Shown in pieces: positions 42,149 to 51,423 of a stretch of 64,000 nucleotides of DNA. Source of the DNA: Oscillospiraceae bacterium (GTDB taxonomy: Bacteria > Bacillota > Clostridia > Oscillospirales > Oscillospiraceae); contig WRMH01000002.1 of the NCBI GenBank assembly GCA_009777235.1, positions 62,001-126,000 of the forward strand. The letters are read 5' to 3'. Every line of letters starts with the position of its first letter. Positions within the stretch are counted from its first letter, which is position 1. Under the pieces are notes generated by a model, which made no database searches, was not told the origin of the DNA, and saw nothing but the letters and a program-made list of their open reading frames with translations. The position numbers and the translations under genes are program-made.

Positions 42149-44563
42149 TTAGCTCCGTTCCGAAACAAGTATTTGTGCACGGCTCTGAATCAATCTGGCG
42201 GCATCCGCGGCGGAAATCTGGCCGTTGAAATAGTCCGACGCGTTTTCCCTGATAATGTTCAGCAATGATTCGTCTGTATTCCATCCCGCTGTGCCGCTCG
42301 AGGCGCCGAGAAGGTCAAATATCCTGTTTACATCGTCATATGTTAAAGGCGTCTGCTGATACGAAGCCTCATAGCCGTACTGCGCTCTCCACAATATTTC
42401 TTCCGCCTCTCTTTTCATGTGATCTTCAACCATATAATCAAAAGCCTCTTTGTTTGTCATAAAGCCCCATGAATACGCAAGCTGCCAATCTTTTTCAAGG
42501 CTTGTCCTCACAAACTCCCATGCCCCTTCTTTGTTTTTCGCTCCCGCCGTAATGCTCAGGGCGGTGTTTACGTTTAGCGAGTGGCCGTTTCTATTTTCTG
42601 TCGGAAAGCCCTTAAACGCTAATTGTCCGCCAAATAAGCTCCTGTAATATGTATACGACCAAAAATCATAAAGACCTATCTGTGCCATGATCTGCCGCCC
42701 TGTGGCGATAAGCTGATCCTCGCTCATGATATCGCCCGGTCCAACCGCTATGTCAGAAGTGATTACACCGCTGCCTTCACCGACAACCACAGTGCGCGGA
42801 GACAGTGCGTTGTAATCAAATTCTGTGGGGAATGTGTTTGCAAATTCAAGCAGATGTATGAAGTCCTGTGAGTTGAAATTTGTCGTGCCCGCAGTCCAAT
42901 CAATGTACTCGTCAATACTGAGAGCCACCGCCGTCGAAAGAAACGAATCTTTTGTCAGCCACATACCAAGAGGCATGTCGGCGTTTGGGTTGGCGGCAAG
43001 CACTGCTCTAAACTCATCCATAGTCCAGCCCAGCTCGGGGCCTACAACGGACGGATGTCCAATCAATGTGTTTATGCCAAACGATGAAAAAATCTGATAA
43101 AGACCGCCGTCAATTTCCGCAGCCTTAAAGACTCCCGGCACAAAGCTGTCACGGCTAAAATCCGGGTCTGAGTCTATAAACTTGTATAAATCCTCAAGCA
43201 AGCCTCTTGATACATATTGCTTATACGGCAGTGAGGAGACGTCGAGGATGTCAGGAACCTTGCCGGAGATTATTTCGGTGCTCAGTTTTGTGAGGCCCGC
43301 ATTCCATCCGTCTTCGCTTTCATAATCATTATATTGCGAATAATCCGTGACAAATATGCGATATTGGGTGTTGGTTTTATTAAATTCCACCACGAATCTT
43401 CTTACATTGCCGCCCCAGAGCGTGGCAAGCGTTATGATTTCCCGCTCCGGCAGCTCGGAATACGGTGTCTTTGTGAGTATAAGAAACTCTTGATTTGATT
43501 CATATGTCAGGTTGTTGTAACTGTTTGACGTGCATAGTATTTTATCGTCAGAGAGCATTACAATGTTCTGCGGATAGCTGTCTATATCGCTGTCTATCCA
43601 ATTTAGGATTCTCACCATCTCTCCGGTTTGGGGATCAAGCCCGTATAATGATAATGAGTCGTCGGTAAGAATTTCAAAGCTGCCCGCGCCCGGATAGATA
43701 TTGTACATATTTTGCGGAACATTTAAAAGCTCTACCAGCTCTTTTGCTTCATAGTCAATTTTTTGCAGCACATTTTTCCATGTGCCGTCGTCGCCGACCG
43801 TTTGCGAGAGAAAGCCCACGAAGCCGTCATTTAGGCGAATCAGTTGATTTACCCAGTTTTCGAGCTGAAATCTATGGCTCAGCACACCGTCCGGGTCGAG
43901 AGCATAAATTGTTTGACTGCCGCTCATATAATCGTAGGAGCTGATGTAAATGTTGCCCGCCGCGTCTATGTTAAACGAATATATGTCAAACCATTCGCTG
44001 TCCCCCCGCAGGGAATCCGTGTTTAGCCGGGACAGCTCCGCCCCGGTAGAGTCAAGTTTTCGCAGTCCGTTGCCGCTTCCAAGGTCTTCGTAGCTGTCAT
44101 AGTATTCCTCCCTGCTCGTAGGCTCTTCGGGAGTGGAGTAGCGATAATAACTCCAATTTTCGTAAACCCATAGGTTTCCGTCGCCGTCGCCTCTCATTCC
44201 GTTTACGAAAAATCCGCCTGAGGCATTTTCGGGAACATCAAGCGGTGATTTATAATTTTCAAGCTCCGTAAAACCTGTTCCGTCAATATTCATCGAGAAT
44301 ATTTTTGCGGCGTAGCCATACATCTCTGTTTGCTCGTCAAAACTATGGGCATAGGTTGCGAAATATATTTTGCCGTCCGAATAAACCAGTTCGCGGATAT
44401 CATCGCCTATATCCGCCGGAAGAGCTATGGATTCCGCTACATATACATACTCGGGTATCTCATAAGGGTCGTCTTCGCCGCCCCCTTTGCAGCCGGCGAT
44501 AAACGCCAATACCATAACTGCCGATAGTGCTGCCGCCATAATACGGGTAGCTGTCTTTTTCAA
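42149..44563 (-). CDS. Large extracellular substrate-binding lipoprotein with an N-terminal beta-propeller-like region
   Basis: Read from TTG 44563 (AGAGGA seven bases upstream), the protein has 804 residues. A signal peptide with lipobox IAGCKGGG is followed by about 330 residues of repeated beta strands (DDIRELVYSDGKIYFATYA, DGDGNLWVYENW, DAAGNIYISSYD) that look like a propeller. A type 1 extracellular solute-binding domain (about 390-790, FNKTNTQYRIFVTDY onward) follows. Normal sugar-binding proteins are about 400-450 residues, so this is a fusion. The neighbouring permeases suggest carbohydrate uptake. Longer upstream starts are rejected because they put 70 residues before the signal peptide. 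Confidence 0.83.
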   Translation of the reverse strand: MKKTATRIMAAALSAVMVLAFIAGCKGGGEDDPYEIPEYVYVAESIALPADIGDDIRELVYSDGKIYFATYAHSFDEQTEMYGYAAKIFSMNIDGTGFTELENYKSPLDVPENASGGFFVNGMRGDGDGNLWVYENWSYYRYSTPEEPTSREEYYDSYEDLGSGNGLRKLDSTGAELSRLNTDSLRGDSEWFDIYSFNIDAAGNIYISSYDYMSGSQTIYALDPDGVLSHRFQLENWVNQLIRLNDGFVGFLSQTVGDDGTWKNVLQKIDYEAKELVELLNVPQNMYNIYPGAGSFEILTDDSLSLYGLDPQTGEMVRILNWIDSDIDSYPQNIVMLSDDKILCTSNSYNNLTYESNQEFLILTKTPYSELPEREIITLATLWGGNVRRFVVEFNKTNTQYRIFVTDYSQYNDYESEDGWNAGLTKLSTEIISGKVPDILDVSSLPYKQYVSRGLLEDLYKFIDSDPDFSRDSFVPGVFKAAEIDGGLYQIFSSFGINTLIGHPSVVGPELGWTMDEFRAVLAANPNADMPLGMWLTKDSFLSTAVALSIDEYIDWTAGTTNFNSQDFIHLLEFANTFPTEFDYNALSPRTVVVGEGSGVITSDIAVGPGDIMSEDQLIATGRQIMAQIGLYDFWSYTYYRSLFGGQLAFKGFPTENRNGHSLNVNTALSITAGAKNKEGAWEFVRTSLEKDWQLAYSWGFMTNKEAFDYMVEDHMKREAEEILWRAQYGYEASYQQTPLTYDDVNRIFDLLGASSGTAGWNTDESLLNIIRENASDYFNGQISAADAARLIQSRAQILVSERS

Positions 44564-44729
44564 ATGCTTATCCTCTGCTTTCAAGAAATTTTTATGCTGT
44601 AGTTTTTCCTCTGCGAGCCGTGTTTCGCGGTTTTGCGCGTCTGCGCAACTTTGTTTTGACGAAAGTAATGTCCTGTATGTTCCATTTTTTTCAGAAAATA
44701 TTATACGAAGATTATACAAAGGTGAGGGG

Positions 44730-45197
44730 CTATCCGTTTCGCTTCGAATAGAAGTAATCGGACATGGTTTCGCTCGCAAACATCGTTATCGCGGACGCGG
44801 CCATCAGCACACCGTCCGTAATTTTGAACACGGGCATAAATATACCCGCCTCGTTCGCGTTTATCCCCGCTCCTATCAAAAGAATCAAAAACACCAAAGT
44901 TCCCGCCGCAAATATGATTCTTATGCCCGGCACGCCAAAATAAAGCCCGGCCGATATAACAAGCCGCGCCGCGCAGATAATAATTTCCGCGCCCATAATG
45001 AGTGACGCGATCGCAAATGCCGCGTTTAACGCCGCGATTGTGAGCGCGGCCGTCCTGCCGGCGTTCATTTTTCGGGCTTGCTCTTCCCTATATACCTCTA
45101 CGAGTTTTTCTTTTTCATGCGGTTTGAGATTATGATCCCACGCGGCGGCCGCGTCGCCGCCTCTCGGCGGTGTTTTTACTGCGGGTTTTCGTTTCAT
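44730..45197 (-). CDS. Small membrane protein of unknown function
   Basis: This 155-residue protein has a basic/charged N-terminal 45 residues (KPHEKEKLVEVYREEQARKMN) and four hydrophobic segments (about 50-150), ending SDYFYSKRNG. No family is recognised with confidence. It is preceded by a good ribosome site (GGAGGGTGGCAAGG) and lies about 165 bp upstream of the substrate-binding gene; that gap holds no gene. Confidence 0.6.
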   Translation of the reverse strand: MKRKPAVKTPPRGGDAAAAWDHNLKPHEKEKLVEVYREEQARKMNAGRTAALTIAALNAAFAIASLIMGAEIIICAARLVISAGLYFGVPGIRIIFAAGTLVFLILLIGAGINANEAGIFMPVFKITDGVLMAASAITMFASETMSDYFYSKRNG

Positions 45198-45282
45198 GCC
45201 TTGCCACCCTCCGACCTTTTGCGAGCTGCGGGTATTATATCATATCTGCGGAGGAAATGATATAGGCTAAGATAGCATAACA

Positions 45283-45298
45283 ACGTCATATATGACGT
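45283..45298. promoter_or_regulatory. Palindromic operator candidate upstream of the protease promoter
   Basis: ACGTCATATATGACGT is a perfect 16-bp palindrome ending 7 bases before the -35 hexamer of the protease promoter. It is absent from the second copy of that promoter at 47.25 kb. Confidence 0.5.
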
Positions 45299-45305
45299 CA
45301 AGCGG

Positions 45306-45334
45306 TTGATTTGGAGGGGTTGATGTGGTAGAAT
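45306..45334 (+). promoter_or_regulatory. Promoter of the cysteine protease and lipoprotein genes
   Basis: TTGATT-17-TAGAAT, within a region duplicated at 47251-47279 (TTGCTT-17-TAGAAT). Confidence 0.55.
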
Positions 45335-45379
45335 GACGGCAGAGTTTACATGAAAGGTGGTGAAGAGGTATAAAACAGT
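45313..45379 (+). repeat. Promoter-leader direct repeat, copy 1
   Basis: 67 bp identical to 47258-47324 except for three bases. One difference turns the start codon of the downstream small gene from ATG to ATA, so the small gene is absent here and the protease gene follows instead. Confidence 0.85.
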
Positions 45380-45439
45380 AAATGAAAGCAAATTGTGATA
45401 CAACGGGTCTGAATTGTGTATTTGAAAGGGGTTTTTGCT

Positions 45440-46507
45440 ATGAAGAAAAGAACTTATAAAAGATTTTTTGGATTAATTTTAACTTTAACGATACTTTTAG
45501 GAACAATAGCATCGGGAGCGGGCGCAAACGAAAAAAACGAACCCACTATTGTTGATTATGTGCGCGAAATATTGCCGCACTACCTTATGGTGAATGAATT
45601 AAATTTGCCGGGCTATTGGATTAGCAATCCTTTGGTGTACCGCGATTGGGGGAAATCGGAAAACAATCAAACCTTATTTTTTGTGTTTGATGACAAAAAT
45701 ATCGTCGGACAGCTTGAGGTTTATTCGTTAAATAATGAGTTTCAGTCAATCTTTATGATCGATTGTCCCGAAGTAGTGCAAACAGCTTTCGATAACTTCA
45801 CGCCTGTTGCGTTTGGCATTTACAATGATTGTTATTTAATGCGTACAAAAAGCGAAGATTTGATTTTATCTATACCCAATAAATTAAACCCGTTAGAAGA
45901 TATTGTTCCGCTTGACACCAGAATTTTAGAAAATATTGTTATTGATTACTCGGCATTAATTAGCCCCATGTTAAAAACACGCTCTGTTAATTCGATACAA
46001 TTAAACGCAACAGTTGTTCCGAATGAAACAGTAAATGGAGTGGGAATATGCTGGGCTGCGGCTGTTGGCTCGGTTATTGGAATGAGGACCGGAGGGGCAA
46101 CCACCCCCACCGCTCGCACAGTTTATGATAGAGTTGATAATTTGCATAGTGGTACACCTGTTGGCGATGACACATGGATTACAAGAGCGTATGAATCATA
46201 TAATTTTTATCTGACAATAATATCGGGGACTTTTACCGCTGACCAACTTTTTCAAACATTAAGCAACGGTCGCCGCGCCCTTCATATTAGTATGGTAAAT
46301 ACTAACAATGCTGGGCATAGCTTGGTAATTAGCGGTGTAACTTATGCCAATGGCGTAGGAGGGTCATACACAATTGTTGATTCAAATTATCCTTCAACAA
46401 GAACAATTGGGGTTTCCGCAGCCGTGTTAGCGAACGGAAGCCTATTCAACTATAATAGCAATAGCGGGTTATATACGAATTGGCACACCACAAGGTATAT
46501 CAGTTAG
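45440..46507 (+). CDS. Secreted papain-like cysteine protease
   Basis: From ATG 45440 the protein is 355 residues. It has a signal peptide (about 1-30, ending ASGAGANE), a pro-region-like N-terminal half, and a C-terminal papain-fold domain. The catalytic triad is visible: Cys204 in GVGICWAAAVGSV, His293 in NAGHSLVISGV and Asp314/Asn316 in IVDSNYP. The pattern resembles the C39/C70-like group of secreted bacterial proteases. It precedes a lipoprotein gene by about 13 bp and shares its transcript. The target is unknown. Confidence 0.78.
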   Translation: MKKRTYKRFFGLILTLTILLGTIASGAGANEKNEPTIVDYVREILPHYLMVNELNLPGYWISNPLVYRDWGKSENNQTLFFVFDDKNIVGQLEVYSLNNEFQSIFMIDCPEVVQTAFDNFTPVAFGIYNDCYLMRTKSEDLILSIPNKLNPLEDIVPLDTRILENIVIDYSALISPMLKTRSVNSIQLNATVVPNETVNGVGICWAAAVGSVIGMRTGGATTPTARTVYDRVDNLHSGTPVGDDTWITRAYESYNFYLTIISGTFTADQLFQTLSNGRRALHISMVNTNNAGHSLVISGVTYANGVGGSYTIVDSNYPSTRTIGVSAAVLANGSLFNYNSNSGLYTNWHTTRYIS

Positions 46508-46520
46508 GCGGGGCGTGGCT

Positions 46521-47240
46521 ATGGGAAGAACTTTGATTATTATGCTCATACCCGTTTTATTGCTGACGGCGTGTTCTCCGACGGATGGGGGAAGCGAGGA
46601 TATTCAAACGAAAACAGACGAAATTGACGATTATTTGCAAAATGTTTGGCCTGATATTATGTTTGGCGGAGGCGAGCCTGTTATATATACGCCTGACGGT
46701 TTTGCAAATGTCCGTATAAGAACAGATTTATACACCCTTTATGAAGTAGAACAGGGGGATGAAAGATATAATAAAGACGATTTTCTTTTTATCGGCGAAG
46801 TTACCGAAAACGGAGACATATCTTCAAACTATCTCCCTTTTGGAACAAAGATTTTCAGAATCAATGGATTGTCGCTATATGTCGAATACGTTCACAGTGA
46901 CAACGAATATCGCGCGGTCGCGGAAATGCTCGTAGATAGCGTCCCGCCGCTTTGTGTTTTTCTCGACGGCAAATTATTTTTAACCTATCAAAATGAAGAT
47001 GACCGGGATAAACAAGACACGTCAAAACTGGAATATATTGGCGATATCGTTTTCAATACGGCAAACTTGCCGATAACGCGCGGGCGAAAATTAACGCCGG
47101 AAAAAGAATTTGAGGCATATGGATTGCCAGAGGGGACAAAAATATACAGGATTGATGAGGAAAATATATACTTAGAGTATGAGGCGCAAGAATTGCCGGA
47201 ATCAAATATATACGCTATCGGAGCAATTCATCAAGAATAG
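46521..47240 (+). CDS. Lipoprotein of unknown function, internally duplicated
   Basis: This 239-residue lipoprotein (lipobox LTACSPTDG) starts at ATG 46521; a GTG at 46515 is possible. The mature part contains a repeated element, LPFGTKIFRINGLSLYVEYV near 115 and LPEGTKIYRIDEENIYLEYE near 210, suggesting two copies of one small beta domain. No enzymatic motif is seen. Co-transcription with the protease suggests it may be an inhibitor, immunity or anchoring partner; that is inference. Confidence 0.7.
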   Translation: MGRTLIIMLIPVLLLTACSPTDGGSEDIQTKTDEIDDYLQNVWPDIMFGGGEPVIYTPDGFANVRIRTDLYTLYEVEQGDERYNKDDFLFIGEVTENGDISSNYLPFGTKIFRINGLSLYVEYVHSDNEYRAVAEMLVDSVPPLCVFLDGKLFLTYQNEDDRDKQDTSKLEYIGDIVFNTANLPITRGRKLTPEKEFEAYGLPEGTKIYRIDEENIYLEYEAQELPESNIYAIGAIHQE

Positions 47241-47250
47241 AAATTAACAA

Positions 47251-47279
47251 TTGCTTTGGCGGGGTTGATGTGGTAGAAT
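47251..47279 (+). promoter_or_regulatory. Promoter of the 73-residue small gene
   Basis: TTGCTT and TAGAAT are 17 bases apart, inside the second copy of the leader repeat. Confidence 0.5.
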
Positions 47280-47324
47280 GACGGCAGCGTTTACATGAAA
47301 GGTGGTGAAGAGGTATGAAACAGT
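47258..47324 (+). repeat. Promoter-leader direct repeat, copy 2
   Basis: 67 bp matching 45313-45379 with three differences. Together the copies bracket the protease-lipoprotein pair. This copy keeps an ATG start for the small gene at 47315. Confidence 0.85.
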
Positions 47325-47536
47325 CTTATTTTACGGATGCAAAAGAGTTCTTTCCCGGCAGCATCGTCCGTAATATTACATTCAAAAATGTGTGTATAGG
47401 GGATAGCTATATCCATTTGGCGTCTATCTGCCCTATTCTCACTGCGCGATTAGGTCTGTCAAGGGGGCAGTCTGCCCTTTTTCAGAAAATAGATTGTTTT
47501 GTAAGATACCTGTCACCACATGAAATAGCGGCATAA
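47315..47536 (+). CDS. Small protein of unknown function
   Basis: This 73-residue protein has an acceptable ribosome site (GAAGAGGT directly before ATG), a promoter upstream and a strong terminator downstream, so it is probably a real monocistronic gene. It has no membrane helix, signal or recognised motif (TDAKEFFPGSIVRNITFKNV at the start). Confidence 0.5.
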   Translation: MKQSYFTDAKEFFPGSIVRNITFKNVCIGDSYIHLASICPILTARLGLSRGQSALFQKIDCFVRYLSPHEIAA

Positions 47537-47559
47537 ACTCGCCTCTTTATGTTTGACAG

Positions 47560-47596
47560 CCCTGCGCGGACAAAACAATCTGCGCAGGGTTTTTTA
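47560..47596 (+). terminator. Rho-independent terminator
   Basis: CCCTGCGC and GCGCAGGG form a perfect 8-bp stem followed by TTTTTT. It ends the small-gene transcript before the ABC-F gene. Confidence 0.85.
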
Positions 47597-47628
47597 TGTC
47601 CAAATTTTAATTTTATGAGGTTTTTATT

Positions 47629-49215
47629 ATGATTGATATATCTGTACACGAACTGAACAAATACTACGGCTCAAACCATGTGCTCAAAGGCATTTCGTTT
47701 GAGATTTACAAAGGGGAGAAAGTCGGGCTGCTCGGAAAAAACGGCTCGGGCAAAACCACTCTCTTCAAAGTCATTGCGGGGGAAGAACCCTATGAGAGCG
47801 GGGCAGTGTCAAAAGCGTCAGGCAAAAAGGTTGAAGTTCTTGCGCAACTCCCGGACTTCGGGCAAGACGATACGGTCGAAGATATTTTACTCTCGTCTTT
47901 TAAGGAAATCCACGAAATTTATGAGGCCATGAGAAAAATTGAGGGAAATCTTGATGATTCCTCTTTGCGGCGATATGGGCGGCTGATGGAAGAATATGAG
48001 CGGCTTGGCGGGTATGATTTTGAGGTCAAAGTAGAAAAAATCTGCGGCGGCATGAACATAGGGGAGACTATGCGCAAAAGCCCGTTCAGCTTGCTTAGCG
48101 GCGGCGAGAAAACGCGGGTAAACTTGGCCCGGATTCTTTTGCGTGACTGCGATATTCTTCTGCTCGACGAACCGACAAACCATCTCGACTTAGCCTCTCT
48201 TGAGTGGCTCGAAAAGTTTTTGCGGGAATTTTCCGGAACGGTTGTCGTTATATCCCATGACCGGGTTTTTCTTGATAATGTTATCCGGCGGGTAATTGAA
48301 ATTGAAGAGGGCAAGGGGCAATTTTACAGCGGAAATTATTCCTGGTATGCCGAAGAAAAACAAAGGCGTTTTATTTCGCAATCAGGGCAGTATCAGCGTC
48401 AGCAAAAAGAAATCAAGCGTCTTGAGGATAGGGCAAAATGGTTTGTTGTGCAAAATCAGTTCACCACAAAACATCACGCTTTGTTATCGCGGATTGACCA
48501 TATGGAAAAAATCGAAAAGCCTGTTTTGCCGTCAAAAAAACTTACGGAAACTTTCAGTGACGGCGGTTATGCGGCAAAACGGCTTGTTTCGTTTGAGTCT
48601 GTGTGCAAGAGCTATGGGGAAAATATGTTGATAGACAATGTGAGCCTTATCATTGGCAGAGGTGACAGCATCGCGCTTATCGGGGCTAACGGCTGCGGAA
48701 AAACCACGCTCATAAAGTTGATAACGGGCGAAGAGCCGTGCGACAGCGGAAGCGTCAAAATAAGCGACAACGTAAAAATCGCGTATATGCCACAAATTAT
48801 CCGATTTGACGATGAAAACGCGGTGATACTGGAAACATTGCGCCGCGCCACAGGATTTCCCGAAGAAAAAAGCCGCAGTATTCTCGCCGGATTTCACTTC
48901 AAGGCTCCGGACGTTATGAAAACTGTCGGCAGTCTTTCCGGCGGTGAGAGAAGCCGTTTGAAGCTGTGTCTGCTCATGCAGGACAAGGCAAATCTTTTGA
49001 TATTTGATGAGCCGACAAACCATCTTGATATAAGGTCAAGGGAATGGATAGAAGAAGCCATCTCGGATTTTGACGGCACTATTTTGTTTATATCCCACGA
49101 CCGCTATTTTCTCAACAAATTTGCCTCAAGAATATGGAGCATGAAAGACGGCGTTATAGACGATTTTCGCGGCAGCTTTAATGAGTTTTCAGAATTTGAG
49201 GCATTGGGAGGATAG
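47629..49215 (+). CDS. ABC-F family ATPase
   Basis: This soluble protein of 528 residues has two ABC ATPase domains and no membrane part. Walker A motifs are GKNGSGKTT (about 36-44) and GANGCGKTT (about 350-358). Signatures are LSGGEKTRV and LSGGERSRL, and Walker B sites are LLLDEPTNHLD and LIFDEPTNHLD. A charged linker between the domains (KEIKRLEDRAKW) is the P-site tRNA interaction motif region. ABC-F proteins act on the ribosome, either housekeeping (Uup/EttA types) or antibiotic protection; sequence alone does not decide. It converges with the glycosidase-like gene 10 bp away. Confidence 0.9.
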   Translation: MIDISVHELNKYYGSNHVLKGISFEIYKGEKVGLLGKNGSGKTTLFKVIAGEEPYESGAVSKASGKKVEVLAQLPDFGQDDTVEDILLSSFKEIHEIYEAMRKIEGNLDDSSLRRYGRLMEEYERLGGYDFEVKVEKICGGMNIGETMRKSPFSLLSGGEKTRVNLARILLRDCDILLLDEPTNHLDLASLEWLEKFLREFSGTVVVISHDRVFLDNVIRRVIEIEEGKGQFYSGNYSWYAEEKQRRFISQSGQYQRQQKEIKRLEDRAKWFVVQNQFTTKHHALLSRIDHMEKIEKPVLPSKKLTETFSDGGYAAKRLVSFESVCKSYGENMLIDNVSLIIGRGDSIALIGANGCGKTTLIKLITGEEPCDSGSVKISDNVKIAYMPQIIRFDDENAVILETLRRATGFPEEKSRSILAGFHFKAPDVMKTVGSLSGGERSRLKLCLLMQDKANLLIFDEPTNHLDIRSREWIEEAISDFDGTILFISHDRYFLNKFASRIWSMKDGVIDDFRGSFNEFSEFEALGG

Positions 49216-49224
49216 TTGCCTCTA

Positions 49225-51390
49225 CTATTCCGGCAGCGGCAAAATACCCTCGACGATAATATTGTCCCACATGCCGTTTTTTGGAAACCCTACCGCGCCC
49301 TTGTTCTCTCCATATCCGGCGAGCATCATAGATAGAGCAAAGAGAAGAGCGCCGTTTCCCGGCAAATATAAGGGCAAATCATCACGCCCGTATTGAAAAT
49401 TATTGCCGCTTTCGGTATAACGGTTTTTGCTTTCATCGGCAAGCAGCGCGTCAACCGCTTCTTCGGGCTTTCCGAGCCGCGTCAAGGTCATGGCGCAAAA
49501 GGCATAGTCCCAGCCCCACATACTGTCATTGTCCCAGCAAGAGAGCACTTTATCTGCTGTGTTTTCCATAGTTTTTATATCAACACGGTCGTTTGGAATA
49601 TAACCGAAAGCATACAGCATTGACGGATGATCTTTATTATATTTTATACTATATTTTTTAAATGTATCGGGGCAGTTTTGGTGCGCAATGTACAGACCGC
49701 CACGCGTTGGGAGCGGCGTCATATTGTCGGCTGTGTTTTTCCACCCGGCTTTTGCGGTTTGCCATTTTTCGCGCTCTTTCCCGCAAAGCCCGCTTTCTTC
49801 GTCAGCCTCAAAAAATTCCGCCCACTTTACGGCGCAAAGCAAGCCAAACCGCCAATAGCCGAGTTCAAATGCCGGATTTGCCGTATCTTCCGGTTTATGC
49901 AGTTCCTGCACCGGTATAAGCGGCGCAGGCAGCTCATAGAAGCCTGTTTTTTCGCACAGCCGCGCAAAAGAGCACATAAACTCGGCTGTTTCATAAACCA
50001 AATCACGGTGCTTTATCATAAAATCGCGGCGGCTTTTTTCGGCTTGCACTCTATGCTTGCTGTGCAAGCATAGAGAAAGCATATATATAATATGCGGCTG
50101 CTGCCATATCAAAAGCGTCGCTATCGAAGACGGGCTGTCAATGCCGCAAGGTCCTGTCATCTTGGGCCACCGCGCTCCGTCAAAACCGTTAGCCGCCGCG
50201 TTTTTCTTTGCCATATCCAAAATGTCTTTATACCATGCGATACTGCGTTCAAGGAGCCGGCTTTGCCCCCATAGAGCAAACCACCCCGCGTGTATGATGT
50301 GCATTTCCAGGTGAAACTTGCCAAACCAACTGTTGCACGACAGCCCCGTTTCCTGCGGCGGCATATTGCCCGAGCATTGCGACGCCGTAAGATACTGCGA
50401 TAATATTACTCTTCTTTCGAGCAACATAGCCCGGGGGTCTTTTGCCCGCGAAAAATCGGCCATACCCACTGTGTTCCAAAAGCTCTCCCAGCCCAAAGAG
50501 CTGTCGTCCATTACTTTATCAAAGGTTTTGGGCATAAGGTCAAAATTGTCCGCTCCTGACTTGTTCGTCCGGCGCGTACTATTTGCCGAGAGCGTATCAT
50601 ATGTACAGATTTGGGAAAAAAAGAGCGTAAATGCCGTGCTTTTAAACTCAAAGCTATGATCTCCCGTTTGCCTGCACATATCATATCCGCTCAAAGCTAC
50701 GCGGTATTTATCATAGTCCAGCGTTCTTTCAAAGCAGAGCGTATCGCCAAGCCGTGTTGTGCTTGTTTGATGTTTGCTCGGCGATGTCCAGTCAGAGGCG
50801 CATTTTAAATGCGAGCCGTAGGGAAATGAAATACATACCGTAATTTTTTCATATGCCTTTTGCGAAGTTTCTATTGAGATTCCGAGAATATCCGCGCTTT
50901 GGGCGCATACGGTTTGTACCCTCACCCGCTCGCCGCGCAGCGTAAACTCGCTTATAAGAACGCCCGTGTATAAATCGAGTTTTTGATGTACACGGCTTAT
51001 TTCATCAGATGTGATTTTTTTGCCGTCCCACAGGAGCGAAACCCGCGCCAAATTTAACCTATGCGGATTGTGCCGCAGCCAATCGTAGACAGCTTCGTTT
51101 CCTGCCTGCCGCTCGGAAACATACTTATAAACGCGGCCTTGCGATTTGTATAGCGTCGGCTGTGCGTCGTTTTGAGCGTAAAATTTCCCGCCGTCGCCGG
51201 GCGTTGTGTGCCAGCCCCAGGTGCTCATTGCGCACAGCGGAAAAATCTCATATTCATCATACAAGGTTTGCAGCCCCGTGATGTCGGCGGTGAAAGCAAA
51301 ATTGCCGTTTCCAACGGTAAGCGGCGATTGCTTCATCATTTCGTGTATTTCGGGGTTATGTCTTTTTACCAAAGATTTTCTGTCTATCAT
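49225..51390 (-). CDS. Six-hairpin glycosidase-like protein (GH65/GH95-like)
   Basis: This 721-residue cytoplasmic protein (no signal) has an N-terminal beta-sandwich-like region (about 20-290) and an alpha/alpha-barrel-like region (about 320-680) with SWFGKFHLEMHIIHAGWFALWG, GARWPKMTGP, YWRFGLLCAVKWAEFF and NDSMWGWDYAFCAMTLTRLG. These features resemble the six-hairpin glycosidase superfamily. The exact family and substrate are not certain. The Glu of HLEMH sits where GH65-like enzymes contact substrate. Convergent with the ABC-F gene. Confidence 0.6.
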   Translation of the reverse strand: MIDRKSLVKRHNPEIHEMMKQSPLTVGNGNFAFTADITGLQTLYDEYEIFPLCAMSTWGWHTTPGDGGKFYAQNDAQPTLYKSQGRVYKYVSERQAGNEAVYDWLRHNPHRLNLARVSLLWDGKKITSDEISRVHQKLDLYTGVLISEFTLRGERVRVQTVCAQSADILGISIETSQKAYEKITVCISFPYGSHLKCASDWTSPSKHQTSTTRLGDTLCFERTLDYDKYRVALSGYDMCRQTGDHSFEFKSTAFTLFFSQICTYDTLSANSTRRTNKSGADNFDLMPKTFDKVMDDSSLGWESFWNTVGMADFSRAKDPRAMLLERRVILSQYLTASQCSGNMPPQETGLSCNSWFGKFHLEMHIIHAGWFALWGQSRLLERSIAWYKDILDMAKKNAAANGFDGARWPKMTGPCGIDSPSSIATLLIWQQPHIIYMLSLCLHSKHRVQAEKSRRDFMIKHRDLVYETAEFMCSFARLCEKTGFYELPAPLIPVQELHKPEDTANPAFELGYWRFGLLCAVKWAEFFEADEESGLCGKEREKWQTAKAGWKNTADNMTPLPTRGGLYIAHQNCPDTFKKYSIKYNKDHPSMLYAFGYIPNDRVDIKTMENTADKVLSCWDNDSMWGWDYAFCAMTLTRLGKPEEAVDALLADESKNRYTESGNNFQYGRDDLPLYLPGNGALLFALSMMLAGYGENKGAVGFPKNGMWDNIIVEGILPLPE

Positions 51391-51423
51391 AAGAAACGCT
51401 TTGCCCGCTGTGTATTTTTGGCA

